From contig OX485807.1 of assembly GCA_950295325.1 (NCBI GenBank), forward strand, positions 28,739,666 through 28,803,665: DNA of 64,000 nucleotides, in the 5' to 3' direction. The translations under genes and the position numbers were made by a program. The notes under the pieces were generated by a model. That model was not told where the DNA came from, did not search any database, and was given only the letters and a program-made list of their open reading frames with translations. Positions 10,251-22,371 of the stretch are shown here, one piece after another (positions within the stretch are counted from its first letter, which is position 1; each line of letters begins with the position of its first letter). The stretch is from Polytrichum commune. Taxonomy: Eukaryota; Streptophyta; Polytrichopsida; Polytrichales; Polytrichaceae.

Positions 10251-12218
10251 AAAGTGAGAAGGGAGGAAAATTGCATCGCAAATATAAAAAGTCTAAGGGC
10301 GCCTTGGCAAGAAGTGAAACCTAAGAAAGGTAAAATCAGGGAACACGTAAGGGAACTCGTAGGGAACGGAAGGGCAAGGGCTTGCCTTCCTGCCCAAGCC
10401 CTGCGTCGCCTGGCTCTTGTAGCCCCTGCTCTCTACCTCGTCTTCGCTCTCCCTCCCTCCCTCTCTCGCCGCCATTGCTCCCTAACATTTCCACGCATTC
10501 CATCGCCACCGCCCTCTTTCGCTTCCTTCTCGCCCCGCCAACGCATAGCCTCACTCTCCACAATCCCAACGCACCTGCTCTTGTCGAATCTGGTGCCCTG
10601 TGGCGGTTTTTCCTCACGTGATTACAAGCACCAAGCCTCTCTGTGTAACTTACATATCCTCCTCGTTCACCGATTCTCGTCGCTTTTGCCCCTCCACTGT
10701 GCCCGACACTCAAGCGCGAAGCTCCAAGCCACGGAACTGTTGAGCCCGGTGGTATTGAATTTGCGCAGGTTTGTTGCGTTTTGCCCATCGCGACGCTTTG
10801 GAGAAGCTTCTGTTGTTGTTTTTCACGCATCGGTTGCTTTTTCTCGATTCATCCGCTCCGTGTAGTGGCACGTCTGGAACCCCTTGCCGTCGAATTTTCT
10901 CAATTGTATGTATGGTCTTCTTTGTCTTTACTACAATAAGAACCTTTTGGTTTGAGATTTTACATTTAAAAAGTGATGCTCTGTTTCTGTACCCAGAGTT
11001 TTATGTTTTGGTGGCCTTTTCGTAGTGTTTGACTTTCTCGTCAGATTGCATTCCGAGGTCAAGCAGTTCATCGGGACTGTGAACAGCTGGTTGTATATGT
11101 ACCATGTCATCTCAGTCGTTGAGAATTAGGTCTAGATAGGTATTGAATTCTTCTCGATGACAGCGGGTGTTAGATTGTTATCGATGGCTTGGGTTGCGTT
11201 TTGGCCGGAAAGCTGTGACCTCTGCATCATCATCTTGCAAGCCTTCTAATTGTGTGTTGCACATTGACATCATCCGTTCTCGTATTGGTGTTACTGTTCC
11301 TGATTTGGTGTGTGGTGGTATGATGATGCTGTGGTATAGATATGCTTTATCCTTTTTGGTTTTGAAATCTTTGGGCAACAGAGGATACTGACGTGAGAGT
11401 TGTTATCGTTGGATGGAATGCTGCTGCAGGACATCAGCATGCATCCTCTCTCGACCAAAATGAGCTTACGCATAATACAACACTGAGGAAGTTTAGGAAG
11501 AGATTCCAGGAACCGGAAAGCATGGCGAACATTTTCTCATCGTACAGGAAATTCGTTGGTGTATCCTTGTTGATACTTTCGATCTGGAGCGCATGCACTG
11601 AACCTTAGCATTCTTCGGTGGATTCATGGGGCCAGATTGATGTTAGTCCTGGTGGTTTTGAAGCCTCCTTGAACCGCCATCCGGTATCAAAGGCTTCGGT
11701 CTCGTTCTCCATTGTTCTGTCTTCTTGTGGACTCGGTGCTTTTAAGGTTTCATATTTATCAGGCATCCAGGTTAAAGTAGCCCGGGGTAAATTGAGAACC
11801 ATGTTAGTCTGATTGGTTCTAACTATCATCTAATTTTTCACTTCTGCCCTAAAGAGAGGATCTATTACGCAAGATTGTTTGTAGTCATTTCTGGGAGGAG
11901 ATACTTGAGATCAGCTGTTGCACTTCGCATTGAAGACTTAGAGGGGTTTATCATAGCTATCATCATCTTGACTTACCCACTCGTTCTCTTCATTTGACCG
12001 AGTTCTATTACGTCAGTGTGAACAAGTCTATCCTTTCAGTGCACTACATTATCATCTCAGACACAGACCCCAAGTCTCTGGAGACTCTGGTTTCATTGCT
12101 CGATTGAATTTGGGGCTTCTTGGGTGTCCTGGTTCTGCATAGAAGAGTCTCAGACTATTTGCCTCCCTAATCAACACTTCCAACAGAACCTTAGAGTAGG
12201 TTAAGGGTGTAATTCAGA
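10250..12218 (+). promoter_or_regulatory. Probable promoter and long leader region of exportin-T
   Basis: Base composition rises abruptly from about 10350 to 10900, with a CT-rich tract at 10449-10473 (CTCCCTCCCTCCCTCTCTC), a common plant feature near transcription starts. Between there and the ATG at 12219 lie many upstream ATGs and short frames, so an unspliced leader would translate poorly. A 5'-leader intron is therefore likely. GCGCAG|GTTTGT at about 10769 is one possible donor and ATTCAG ending at 12217 one possible acceptor. Both are inference. The open frames here (for example 10254-10865) show no domain and are not called. Confidence 0.45.
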
Positions 12219-15200
12219 ATGGACGACTTCGAGAAAGCGATATTTTTCAGTTTTGATCAGTCGGGGGCCGTGAGTGCAGCGCTTAAGGCTCAAGCAACTG
12301 CTTACTGTGATCAGGCGAAGCAAACCCCTAATATTTGTCAAGCATGCCTTGAAAAATTTCGGCTCTCTCAGTATGCAGAAGTCCAGTTTTGGTGTCTGCA
12401 GACTCTTGAGGAAGTGATGCATCAGCGGTACAGGACACTGGACTCACAAGAAAGATTGTTTATGCGGTCTTCCTTGATGTCCGCATATTGCAACTTCAAT
12501 TTAGATGACCCCTCTGTCACTGACCTTGCAATCCCAATCTCTGCTCGGCCTGTCTTTGTCAAAAACAAACTTGCCCAGCTCATTGTGATCCTTATCTACA
12601 TGGAATACCCTACGGAGTGGCCATCGGCTTTCGTTGACATGCTCAACGCTCTGAGTAAAGGTCCTGTAGTGGTTGACATGTTTATTCGTGTATTGAATGC
12701 TTTGGATGAAGAAGTTATAAGCTTTGATTTTCCAAGGACCCAAGAAGAATGCGCAGCTGCAACTCGAATTAAAGATGCCATGCGTCAGCAGTGCATCTCT
12801 CAAATTGTGGGGGCATGGTACAGTTTGATTGTCATGTACAAGGGACAGGCACCACAACTTGCTGCCCAAGTTCTGGAGATGATGCAGAAGTATGTTGCAT
12901 GGATAGATATTGGTCTTGTGGCCAACGAAAGCTTCATTCCTTTGCTGTTTGAGTTCCTCGTCTCTCCTTACGAGTACCTTCAACTTCGAGGGGCGGCTGC
13001 TGAGTGCTTATTAGCGATTGTGTCAAAGAGAATGGACGCAGCTTCTAAACTTGCCCTTCTTCAGCAGTTGCAGACTGGTCAGGCTTGCAGCAGGATCATG
13101 GAAGCACAGGAACCAGACTTTGCTCTTAAATTGACAGCTTTGCTAACAGGAATTGCCACAGAGGTTCTTGAGTGCAGCAAGAAAATAGATCTTAATGGGA
13201 ACTCTGGGCAGTCTCTTGCTTTGGCGGAATTAGTAACTGCCATGCTTGATGAAGTTCTTCCTCCTGTGTTCTACTTTATGCAGAACGGGGATGAGGATAT
13301 GTCGATTACAACCTTCCAGTTTCTCAATACATACGTTGGTCGAATGAAGAACTCTAGCTCTCTTACTGGAAAGCAGGCTACTCACATCAAGCAAATCCTT
13401 GATGTTATTTTCAATCGGATGCGGTATGATCAAGGAAACAAAGGTTCTCTAGATGAACCAGATAAGGATGGTTTTGAGGAAGAGGAGAGGATGGCAGAGT
13501 ATCGGAAGGAGGTGTTAAGTCTTTTTAGAAGTATTAATCGTGTTGCCCCAGAAGTTACAAGGAATTTTGTGCAGTCCACCCTTGCCACCATCCTGCAAGA
13601 TCGTGCTGCCCAGTTTGAAGATGTTGAGGCTGCAATTGTCCTCCTTCATGTGTTGGGTGAAGGTGTGACAGAGGATTCTATGAAACCTGGTGGAGGATCA
13701 CTGCAAGGGATGGTTGGAGCTTTTTTGTCAGCAAATGTTCCTTGTCACACACATCGACTAATTGCAATAATATATCTTGAAACAGTCACTAGATATGTGA
13801 AATTCGTACAGTATCATCCTGACTACATTCCCCGCGTCCTAGCAGCCTTTTTGGATGGTAGGGGCATGCACCATTCTAATCCCCAAGTGAGCAGTCGGGC
13901 AAGTTATCTCTTCATGCGTTTTGTGAAGGTGCTTCGCATACAATTGGTTCCATATTTGGATAATATCCTTCAGGTATGCAGTGCCTCATTGTACCAAGGA
14001 GTTGAAACACCAATTAATGTTGAAATTTTGATTGGTTTTGCTCAGGTTGCTGCTGAAAATGATGAAATGGTCTGCTTAGATGTGGCTTTCCATTCTATTT
14101 GGATTTTGCAGTCTCTATACCCTTCACCTTGTTTTGTCACTTGCTTTGACTTCATTTTTGGTTAAGCTGACGTGGACACCAAATTTGGTGATGACAGAGT
14201 CTGGAAGATGTACTGTCAGCTGTCACATCGCTGAAAGAATCAACACAAAAGTTGGATATAGATGATAGAAGTTATTCGTATGAGGTAAGATGCTACTAAG
14301 ATAGAACATGCCCTGATATGTGTTAAAAATTGATTTAAACTTGATGATCCCAGCTCTTGCATTCAAATTTTTATTCTCTCCAAGATTATTGCATTGCAAA
14401 CTGTAATTCTTGAGAATGACCTGGGACTAGTGTATATTGCCTCCCATCATTCAAGCCATGTAATGCAGTAAACCTTGCAGATCTATGTGAATCCCAATCT
14501 GCAACAGAATCTCATATATTTACTTTTTATTCAGGCAATTGGCTTGCTGATTGGAATGGAAGAGCTGCCAGTTGAGAAGCAAGCAACGTTTGTATCTGCT
14601 CTCCTGGTTCCTCTTTGTGGACAGGTAACTGTGTGACCCTAAGTAGTTAGTTTAGGACCTCTATTTGTACTAATCATCAGACAATTGAATTCTGGAACTT
14701 ATAGTAGCCCTGGGGTTCAGGGTTTATGTGCTCAAGAGGATCTTTCCTCTGTAGTATTTTGCAGATCTGAACTATCGATGGAAAGAATGATTGGAAGTAG
14801 AGCCTTGGTAGTCAGTCTCTATATTTCTAGGGAAAGCTTACTTTGTGAAGAGTGGAAACACACTGTATATTTCTTAAAGAGGGGCTATTGAAGGTTTTTG
14901 CAACAGTAAATTAGGCCTTGTTTGAAGTGCACCGTGTAAGTAATTTGTGGAAGTTCACAAGATTTCATGAAGGTTCTTATATCATAACTTGGGTTAATGT
15001 CTCCTAATTGCTGGCGGTTGAGGTGCAAGTGGATTTAGAATGTAATTCAATAAACTTTCTGACTTAATAGATTGTGTCTTTTGTCACTGCAGGTGGAAGC
15101 AATCCTATCTAGCGATAATGTAAAAGGAGATCCTATGGGTCCTGCTCCAGTTGCAGCATCCTTACAGCAGATCATTATGGCGATAAGCTACTTGGGCAAG

Positions 15201-18200
15201 GTTGAATTCATCACCTCTTTTTTTAACAAGTTGTGAGTGGTGATACATCATATCACACAGACTGTTGCATCTGTGAGAAGAAATTTTCTGGTAGTTACGC
15301 ATCTGAAGCTGGTCTTATTTTTTTGTACAGGGCTTTGGGGAGCACCTTGCAACAAACAACCGACCTATTGTTGGGAACATGTTCAAGCAGGTGTGTTCAA
15401 AGGGTGAAGCATGTGGTCCTACTATAAAAATCATAACTGACCAAATGCTGTCACTGTTCAAGCCAGGATAGTTTGTTGGCTTGTGCTTAAATGTCATAGT
15501 AATTCTGGACATAAGTTTGCAATGGTAGCTATAGCAGTTGACTTTTAATTTTACCTGAGGGGTATTCAGACTATCCATTGAAGAGATTGTTAGAGGTAGT
15601 GACTAATGAAAGGTTGACCAACTTTTAGGCTCAAGTTGTTTTGTTTTCTGATAAGTACAATTCTATGTTGAGGTTTATCTGAACTTGCTGAAAGTCTGTA
15701 GTTGGAGGAGCTTCTTGTTGCCATGATGACTTGTGCTCATGGCCAGACATGTATTTGCTTGCAGACCCTTGATGTGGTGCTTCGAGTCATCCCATCCTTA
15801 CCTAAGAACAAAATTTTGCGTAGCAAGGTAGGTTGGAACTCTTGATTGGTATGTGTTTGTTTGTGTTATATCAAGTTGGCTGTTTTCCCATGAATTCTTG
15901 AGGACTATAAGAGTTGTGTTCAGGCTAATTTGATGCAAGTGTCTGGTTTCTGCAGTTTCACATTTGGAAAGAATGTGAAAGCAGTCAGTGAGAGCCTATT
16001 ATTGACAATAATTGATGGTATTTTACTCTGAGAAGAGTTTGTATTATCCAGAAGCAAACCCTCTTCAACAGTATGTTGTGTTAATGTGTCTGCTAACCTA
16101 TACTAATGTCATGCAGGTGATTTCTTTTCTGCATCAAATGGTGGAGACCCTAGGTACTGCAGTTTTCCCAGCACTTCCAACTATCGTACAACAACTGCTT
16201 ACTGATTGTGAGGTATTTCTCAACCAGCCGTGGAAATGCCAGCCTCCAGTTTGCAACCCAGTCTTTTATGAGATGAGAGCTCATTTATTCAAACTGAAAG
16301 TGTTTTCAAGTGCTTTTCAATTCTCCATGTTATCAGCTTTCTAATCAAGTTCTATTTATCATGGAATAATTTTTTGTCAAGAGAGCTATAGGTGCTGATG
16401 TTGAGTATTGTATGGTGGCAGCCTAAAGACCTTGTGGAGTTCATACAACTAATCAATCAACTTATCAACAAGTTCAAGACTGGAATGAGGGATATACTTC
16501 AAGAGATATTTCCTGCTATTGTTGGTCGCATATTTGCACTACTACCTCAGGAAAGGTTTCCTGAAGGACCCAGCAGCCATACAGAGGTAGGCAGTACATA
16601 TACTGGTCCTGGGTAGGTATTGTTATGTTTGTGACCTGTTATTTTTAATTTGAATAATGATGTGTCATTGTGTATCTGCAATGATTTTATAATATGCTCT
16701 CTTTAGAGTGCAGTGTTATCTTTCACAAAGTTTTCATGGGGGATTGAGCTGTGACTGGTTGCATCATGATGAACTCTGCATGTACTGTATATTTTTATGG
16801 GTATACATTCCGGGAGGATCACGCTTGTGGCAAGTTTAATTGCACTGAATAAGCAAGTAATATAGAACAGATTTTCTAATGCTTGGGACTGCTGTTTCTG
16901 TGAAGGTTTTTCTGGCTGTAATTAATGTACATGGAAACTTGCTGCATGTGCCAATTGTAGTTGGCATGAAGTGGCCTGACTTGAATATCAAGGGTTGGTA
17001 ACTAATCTGGTGGTGTGGTGTCTGTAACATGATTTGCAGGAAGTACGAGAGTTGCTTGAATTGCAAAGGAACTACTTCCTGCTGTTACATGCAGTGACAG
17101 CTCAGGAATTGTCTTCAGTGATGCTCACCCCACAGAGCAGTCATTTATTAGAAAATATCATTGGTTTACTATTGGATGCATCTTGCAATCACCAAGATGT
17201 ACTTGTCAGGAAGGTACGATTTCTCTTTAGAGTTGGCTTTTCTATTTTCTAGCTGCTATTGATACCCTTGGAAGGTGTTTCACAAAGGAGAAGTTCAGGA
17301 TCCTTCTGTTTGGCATTCCAGTACAGTAGTCAGTTTGGATCTTGTCTCCAGTGCAGTATACTTAGTTGCAACAGTCTTGGATTGAAATATGTCCTCCACT
17401 CATTAATGTAAGGAGATTATTGTCTGCAGATTTGTGTTCAGGTTTTTTCTAAACTCATAACAGATTGGTGCGGTACCAGCTCAGAAGATGAGAAGGTGAG
17501 CAGCTCGTTGGCATAGAGGATCTGGATGGACTACTTCAAGGCAGTTCTCTAGTTAAGGATATACATGTTAATTTTTGTTGGTTGTTTACTCGTGCAAAGA
17601 TTCTTATTTTTCATTGTTTTGTTCAGGTGCCAGGGTTTCGCCAGTTCATGGTAGAAAGGTTTGCAGCTGAATGCTGTATCTACAAACTTGTGGAGCCTTC
17701 TTTTAATTTTCGGGATGCAAATACTGTAAGTTCTTTATTTCCTTGTCTATATATAGACATTCAAGATCAACATTCAAAATTGCCGGTAGAATTTGGACCA
17801 TCTGCTGGTTCTATGCTTGGTTGATTATAATTGTTTTCACTAAATAGATAGGAGTATTCTTAAAAAATATTTACTGGTGGCCTGATATGGACATGTTCAA
17901 CTGTTGTCCTTACTAGTTTCTTGTTGGGAAATCTATGTCCAAAGATCTGTGTATGTAGTTTTTATCACCTTGATGCTTACCTACATTCCTGCTGCAGTTT
18001 TCCCTGTTTGGCGAGATAGTCACAGCTCAGAAGACTCTATGCGGAAAATGTGGAAATGATCTTTTAATGCATCTAGCAACCAAAGTGTTGCCCGCTGTGC
18101 AATGTTCCCCAAATTTAGCTGAAGAATTTTGTCTACATCTTCAGGTACAGTAATCAATCTTCTGAAGATCATTGGTGGTCATATCAAAATTGACAAACTA

Positions 18201-18530
18201 TTTTATCCTTCTCTATCTGTAGGCACATTGACTATCATTGTCTTTAGTTTAGGTAGTCTGCAATCAATGAGGGCAGTTTTTATTGTGCAGGAGCTTGTCT
18301 CTATTCTAATTTGCACCAAATTACAATGCTCATGTGTCTAATTAATGTTGGAATATGAGTTGGTTCTGGTAACTGGAAATCCATGCCATGATGAAGTAGT
18401 GTTCCTCAGTTCTCACGAAGAGTTGTTTGATTACCTGCAGAGATCTGATGTGAAGGAGCTGAAAGTTTTGTATAAGTCATTCATAGAAAAACTAAGGCCA
18501 CAGCAAAACGGTAGCATGTGGAGAAGATAG
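12219..18530 (+). CDS. PSD: Exportin-T (tRNA exportin, PAUSED/XPOT/LOS1 family)
   Basis: Karyopherin that carries mature tRNAs out of the nucleus with Ran-GTP. Coding exons: 12219-13973, 14198-14284, 14535-14624, 15093-15200, 15331-15390, 15765-15827, 16117-16212, 16422-16586, 17040-17213, 17430-17495, 17627-17725, 17998-18144, 18441-18530. All introns are GT-AG and phase 0, and the sum is 999 aa, close to the roughly 990 of plant PAUSED. The importin-beta-like N-terminus is followed by the Xpo1 region (FVKNKLAQLIVILIYMEYP, residues 113-131). The C-terminus SFIEKLRPQQNGS is typical of the family. Exon 1 alone encodes 585 aa; the open frame runs on into intron 1, but homology stops at VPYLDNILQ and resumes at SLEDVLSAV in exon 2. 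The start is the first ATG of the conserved frame. The gene looks intact, with no stop or frameshift. Confidence 0.95.
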
Positions 18531-19910
18531 CATTGGGATACTTGCAATATACAAGTCTTCAGGACCTGGATGTAGCAGCCAGATTGTTGAGGAGGCAGAG
18601 ACAACAAATGATGCTCTTCGATTCCCAAGGTTGCTCACAAGAACAATAAGCAAAACTGATGAAAGAGATGACTCTGTGCTGCATGAGACAGTCTTAATGG
18701 ATGACCAGTCCTTCCCCATACCTTAAGAAAAGAGGCAGTCTGCATAGAGGTTGCAGAGAAGACACATGCAAAAAAGTTCTACAATGTAAGCAAGTAGAGA
18801 CATGCAGGTGGTGGGAGAGGGTGTATTCCTGAAGGTCAGCTTAATTTCACCAGAAATTTGCAACCATTTCTCTTTTGTAGGGTGTGTATTGGACCTGCTT
18901 AAGATGCCTCGGATATTCATGCATTCTACTTTGCAGGCTCAGGTGTCTAAAAAGCTGAAAGCATAGCTGAAAGCCAAGAGGCATTGGGAGAAAAAGGTGG
19001 TGGGAGTTTCCTGTTTAGGTTTGCTCTTGCAGTTTTGTGTTGATCTGTGAAGCGCTTTTTTACTTTTGTGCAGAGGTGTGCAACATGGACAAGGGGAAGA
19101 GCAATTTGGCAATCACCTTGGAAGGCAGAGAGTTTTGTTTGTAATAGAGCCCACTGTAATGATGGCTAGTGAGCTACAGAAACATGTGGTGGTTAGTAGC
19201 TCATCAGTTTCATAGACTTTAACGAATGTAAGTGTTAGTGAAGTGATCAAGTTGACATGTACCTGTTCTGTTCATAGTGAAGTTTTTCTTAATGCATCAG
19301 TGACAAAGTAAACGGTTCAGGAAGCAGTTTTGGGCACATATCCAAAGATTGGTTACTTAGCTACTCAGTCCACCTATCCACAGACTGGTTTTATAAGGGA
19401 GCATTTTGAATAAAATGCCAACACAAAAGGTGTTGAGGCCTATTCTCCTTATATTGTCAAGGTATTGCACAAATTGGCAGTGAATTCTGAAGTGAAGTCC
19501 GCCTTTTTTGTTTTTCTGCTATGAGTTCATTTTACATACCAATTAGCAGGATCTTTATTAAACTTCTCAGGTCGATAGCTTTGAATCAACCCTGGGTGTC
19601 TTTTCAAGGAAGTGTTTATTATCGATATAGTTTTTGAGTATTGAATGCATGCCCTTGGACATCTTGGATGCAAGGTATTATGGCTTCGACTAAATTCTAC
19701 AGATGATCCTATCTGATGAATCTCTTTTCCAACTACCTATTGTACAACAAACCTGTAATAATGAATCGCTGTTCTGATTAGCCCACTTTTCCCTAGAATT
19801 AGTAGGAGATGATTTTGCAAATTCAAATACCTTAATGCACAGGCAACCGCAATTCTACTCTTGAGTTTTGTGGTTGGGGTTAAGGTTGGTGTGGGAGTGT
19901 TTCATGCTGC
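18531..19910. other. 3' untranslated region of exportin-T and spacer
   Basis: No coding continuation follows the TAG at 18528-18530. The first few hundred bases are probably 3' UTR; no clear polyadenylation signal was pinned down. The remainder shows short frames only. Confidence 0.5.
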
Positions 19911-19919
19911 AACCTGTAT

Positions 19920-20140
19920 TGTCTTTCAATATTTAGATATTGGGGTTGGAGTTGAGGTTTCGGTTGAAGATAGGGTAGAAACGTGGCCCTTCCCCAACTT
20001 ATATATCATATGGCACTGAGGTATTTGAGGTCGGGGTTGAGTGTGGGGGTGGGAATGTGGCCCTTCTCCAACCTATATCATTTGGTGTTGAGGTATTTGG
20101 GGATGAGGTTCACGGTGGGGATGGAATGTGCCTTTCCCAT
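19920..20140. repeat. Imperfect tandem repeat, about three units
   Basis: GAGGTATTTG(A/G)GG followed by a GGGGTTGAG-like block and GTGGCCCTTC-CCAACC recurs with a period near 75-90 bases (phrases at about 19985, 20023, 20060 and 20090). It is G/T-rich on this strand. The unit is diverged and no function is apparent. Confidence 0.6.
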
Positions 20141-20734
20141 GGGACTGAAAGTTCATCATGATGGTTTCAACTCCGCTAATTGTCTAGAGTGGCGGACTGT
20201 GGTAGCCTCTGTGAGATAGAGGCTAACATCAATGAGGTGTTCCAGTTGAAAGAAAGACTCACCTAGGACTACATTCTCAAGTAGTGATGGAAACTTATCT
20301 CTAATGGGCTCATATAAGAGACATTCCAACACACAATGTGCCTAATTTTCAACTGCATTATTGAGGTCAATTACATAAGGTCAAGAGTTGCTTCTCATGT
20401 TGGCATATTGCCTTCAGACATTCACTCTCGTGTCTCTATTGGAGCTTAACCCTGATTATTCCTTTAAGAAAATATATGAAGGTATGTATGCCTTAAGTGG
20501 TCACTTGTCTTATGTGGTGCCCTATTTGAGAGTTCTAAGTGGCCATCAAAGCCCTTTAAGAGGGAAATGTAATAGTTTCAACAATATCATTTGCAAGTAG
20601 ACCATGTGAGGTACACTTTGAGAAGAATAAATGATTAAGGAATACTATAAACACAATCTTGGTGGGTGAGTCACCACAAAGGTGTTTATGGTTTTGCACA
20701 AGGGGAGTAAATTGGGTAGACAATGTGGTATATT

Positions 20735-20930
20735 TTATTCTTCTTCTTTAGGTTGTAATATAGGCCCTCCCAATTCTATTGATGATTGAATGTAAAATGA
20801 GCACATAGTCCAATTTCATTATAACACATGTCTTTTGGTGTACGTTCTCAACTGGAAACCTCGCCATATACCACTCAAATATAGCTTTTTAGTTAAGAAG
20901 AGTGACCACATAGGGAGCCATAACAATGAG
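20735..20930 (+). repeat. Dispersed repeat family R1, copy 2 (partial)
   Basis: ATAGGCCCTCCCAATTCTATT and CCATATACCACTCAAATATA followed by AAGAGTGACCACATAGGG match the corresponding blocks of the copy at 46090-46230. Divergence is high. Confidence 0.6.
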
Positions 20931-20939
20931 ACAGTTGTG

Positions 20940-21780
20940 TAACCATACTAAGCATACATTCTATCTAACACAATAGCTTTTCTAACATAATTTTACTACA
21001 CATGATTACCACATGTGAGAGGGTTATGTGTTGTTTGGAGTGCAATTTGATAGATAGTGTTGAGTAACTTCAATGTGCTGTAGTAAAAATTGATATTGAC
21101 CCCCCTATGGCCATTCAATGAATCATGGAATCTTGAGTTTTAATATTGTTGGTGAAATTTGATTGTGAAATTTTATGTGGCATTCTTCATGATTTACATT
21201 TGCTAACCCATTGAGACCACTCATGCAAACATCCAATGTTATAGTAAGATCATAGAGTTGGAAGTGCCCACAATAAGCATGCACACTTACACGTTGCGCT
21301 CGAGGCTATGTGACTTGAAGTTGTACATGTGCCGAAATGTTATTTTGAAATAAAAATAGTCCATAATATCATAGAATTCCCATTTCTTTCCCTTTATTTT
21401 GATTTTTCATAAAATGATGTATTCCATTGATAAAGTAAAAAATAGTGCATCGTGTGGACATGGGTTGGACGTCCACCTCTTCGAGTTGGAGCCCTGCCAC
21501 TGTAACCGAGGCAAAGGGGTCTAGTTAAAACCTAAACCCCATAGATTTGTGGTTGATTGATCTCAAATAGGTCTTCCTAAAGCAATTTGGAACCTTTGAT
21601 GTTAATTCTGGGTCAATTCAATTTCTTTTACTATATATATTGGACTGCGTTTTCACCTTGGCTAATATTGCTAGGGACCCGGCTCAAAGAGGTGGGCGTC
21701 TAGCCTTGGCCTATCATGTGACATTCATGTTCAAATGGCTATTTTGCATTGATAAAAATTTGAAAAATAGGATACAGGCT
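20940..21780. other. Intergenic DNA; possible SINE-like patch
   Basis: Mostly featureless. Around 21440-21560, GTTGGACGTCCACCTCTTCGAG followed by TTGGAGCCCTGCC loosely resembles a tRNA-derived SINE head, but the boxes are too degenerate for a call. Confidence 0.3.
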
Positions 21781-21837
21781 TTGAGAGTGTGAAAGCGTTA
21801 TTTCGTCCCGGCAAAGCTTCAGTCTTCTTCGTCAGCT

Positions 21838-21845
21838 TAGGGTTT
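21838..21845 (-). promoter_or_regulatory. Telo-box (AAACCCTA)
   Basis: TAGGGTTT on the plus strand. Telo-boxes are short plant cis-elements common in promoters and leaders of translation and growth genes. A single 8-mer is weak evidence; a second exact copy in the same leader makes it more credible. Confidence 0.4.
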
Positions 21846-22168
21846 AGCAAGGAGCATGAGAATCTTAAGCGGGAGCGTTGGCTGGCTCCTAAATTGTCAG
21901 AGTGGTGTTGTCGCAAATTCGCAAGTTCAATTGGGAAGGACTCTCGTTGTCTTGCAAGGTAATAATTGAGGTCTGGTGGGGTATTTCGAGGAGAGAAAGA
22001 AAGAGACGCAAGGAGAATTTGAGGTTTGGTAGCCTGGTTAACATATGTCGAGGAGCGAAGGATTGAGAAGCAATGCGTTCTTGGTTGAGCACGAACGGCA
22101 TATTTCGCATTAAATTGCAGCGCGGAGGACGGTGCTGCCAAAACGTCGAAGGAGGAAGGTGTTTCAAT

Positions 22169-22176
22169 TAGGGTTT
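22169..22176 (-). promoter_or_regulatory. Telo-box (AAACCCTA), within the duplicated leader unit
   Basis: TAGGGTTT on the plus strand inside the first 80-bp unit. In the second unit the same site reads TAGGGTTC, one base off, so one duplicate has lost the exact motif. Confidence 0.4.
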
Positions 22177-22371
22177 GGCGAGGGATTTGTGAAGCAAGAC
22201 ATAGGTGGAGGGTTGGTGCATTGCGGAGGATTTGACAGTGTTTCAATTAGGGTTCTGTCGAGGGTTTTGAGGAGCCAGAGACGGGTGAGGGAGGGTTTAG
22301 TGCATTGTGGAGGATTTGGCGTTGTGTGAATTTCATGTGGAAGAGGGTGTAGGAAGGCAGGAGGGGGAGCC

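Larger units (their letters stand above)
21780..22371 (+). promoter_or_regulatory. MFAP1 promoter/leader with 80-bp tandem duplication
   Basis: The DNA upstream of the MFAP1 ATG becomes GC-richer from about 21780. 22161-22240 and 22241-22322 are two diverged copies of an 80-bp unit, each starting GTTTCAATTAGGGTT and ending with a GTGCATTG(C/T)GGAGGATTTG block. The transcription start is not fixed by sequence alone. Antisense frames of 92-171 codons here lack any recognisable domain. Confidence 0.55.

Noticed and set aside
10254-10865. 203-codon plus frame and overlapping 164-codon minus frame
   Set aside because: Low-complexity Pro/Ser/Leu and Arg/Gly text in GC-rich promoter DNA, open on both strands at once, no domain.
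13974-14165. The 648-codon open frame at 12219 taken as an intact protein end
   Set aside because: Exportin homology stops at 13973 beside a consensus donor and resumes in phase at 14198; the last 63 codons are intron.
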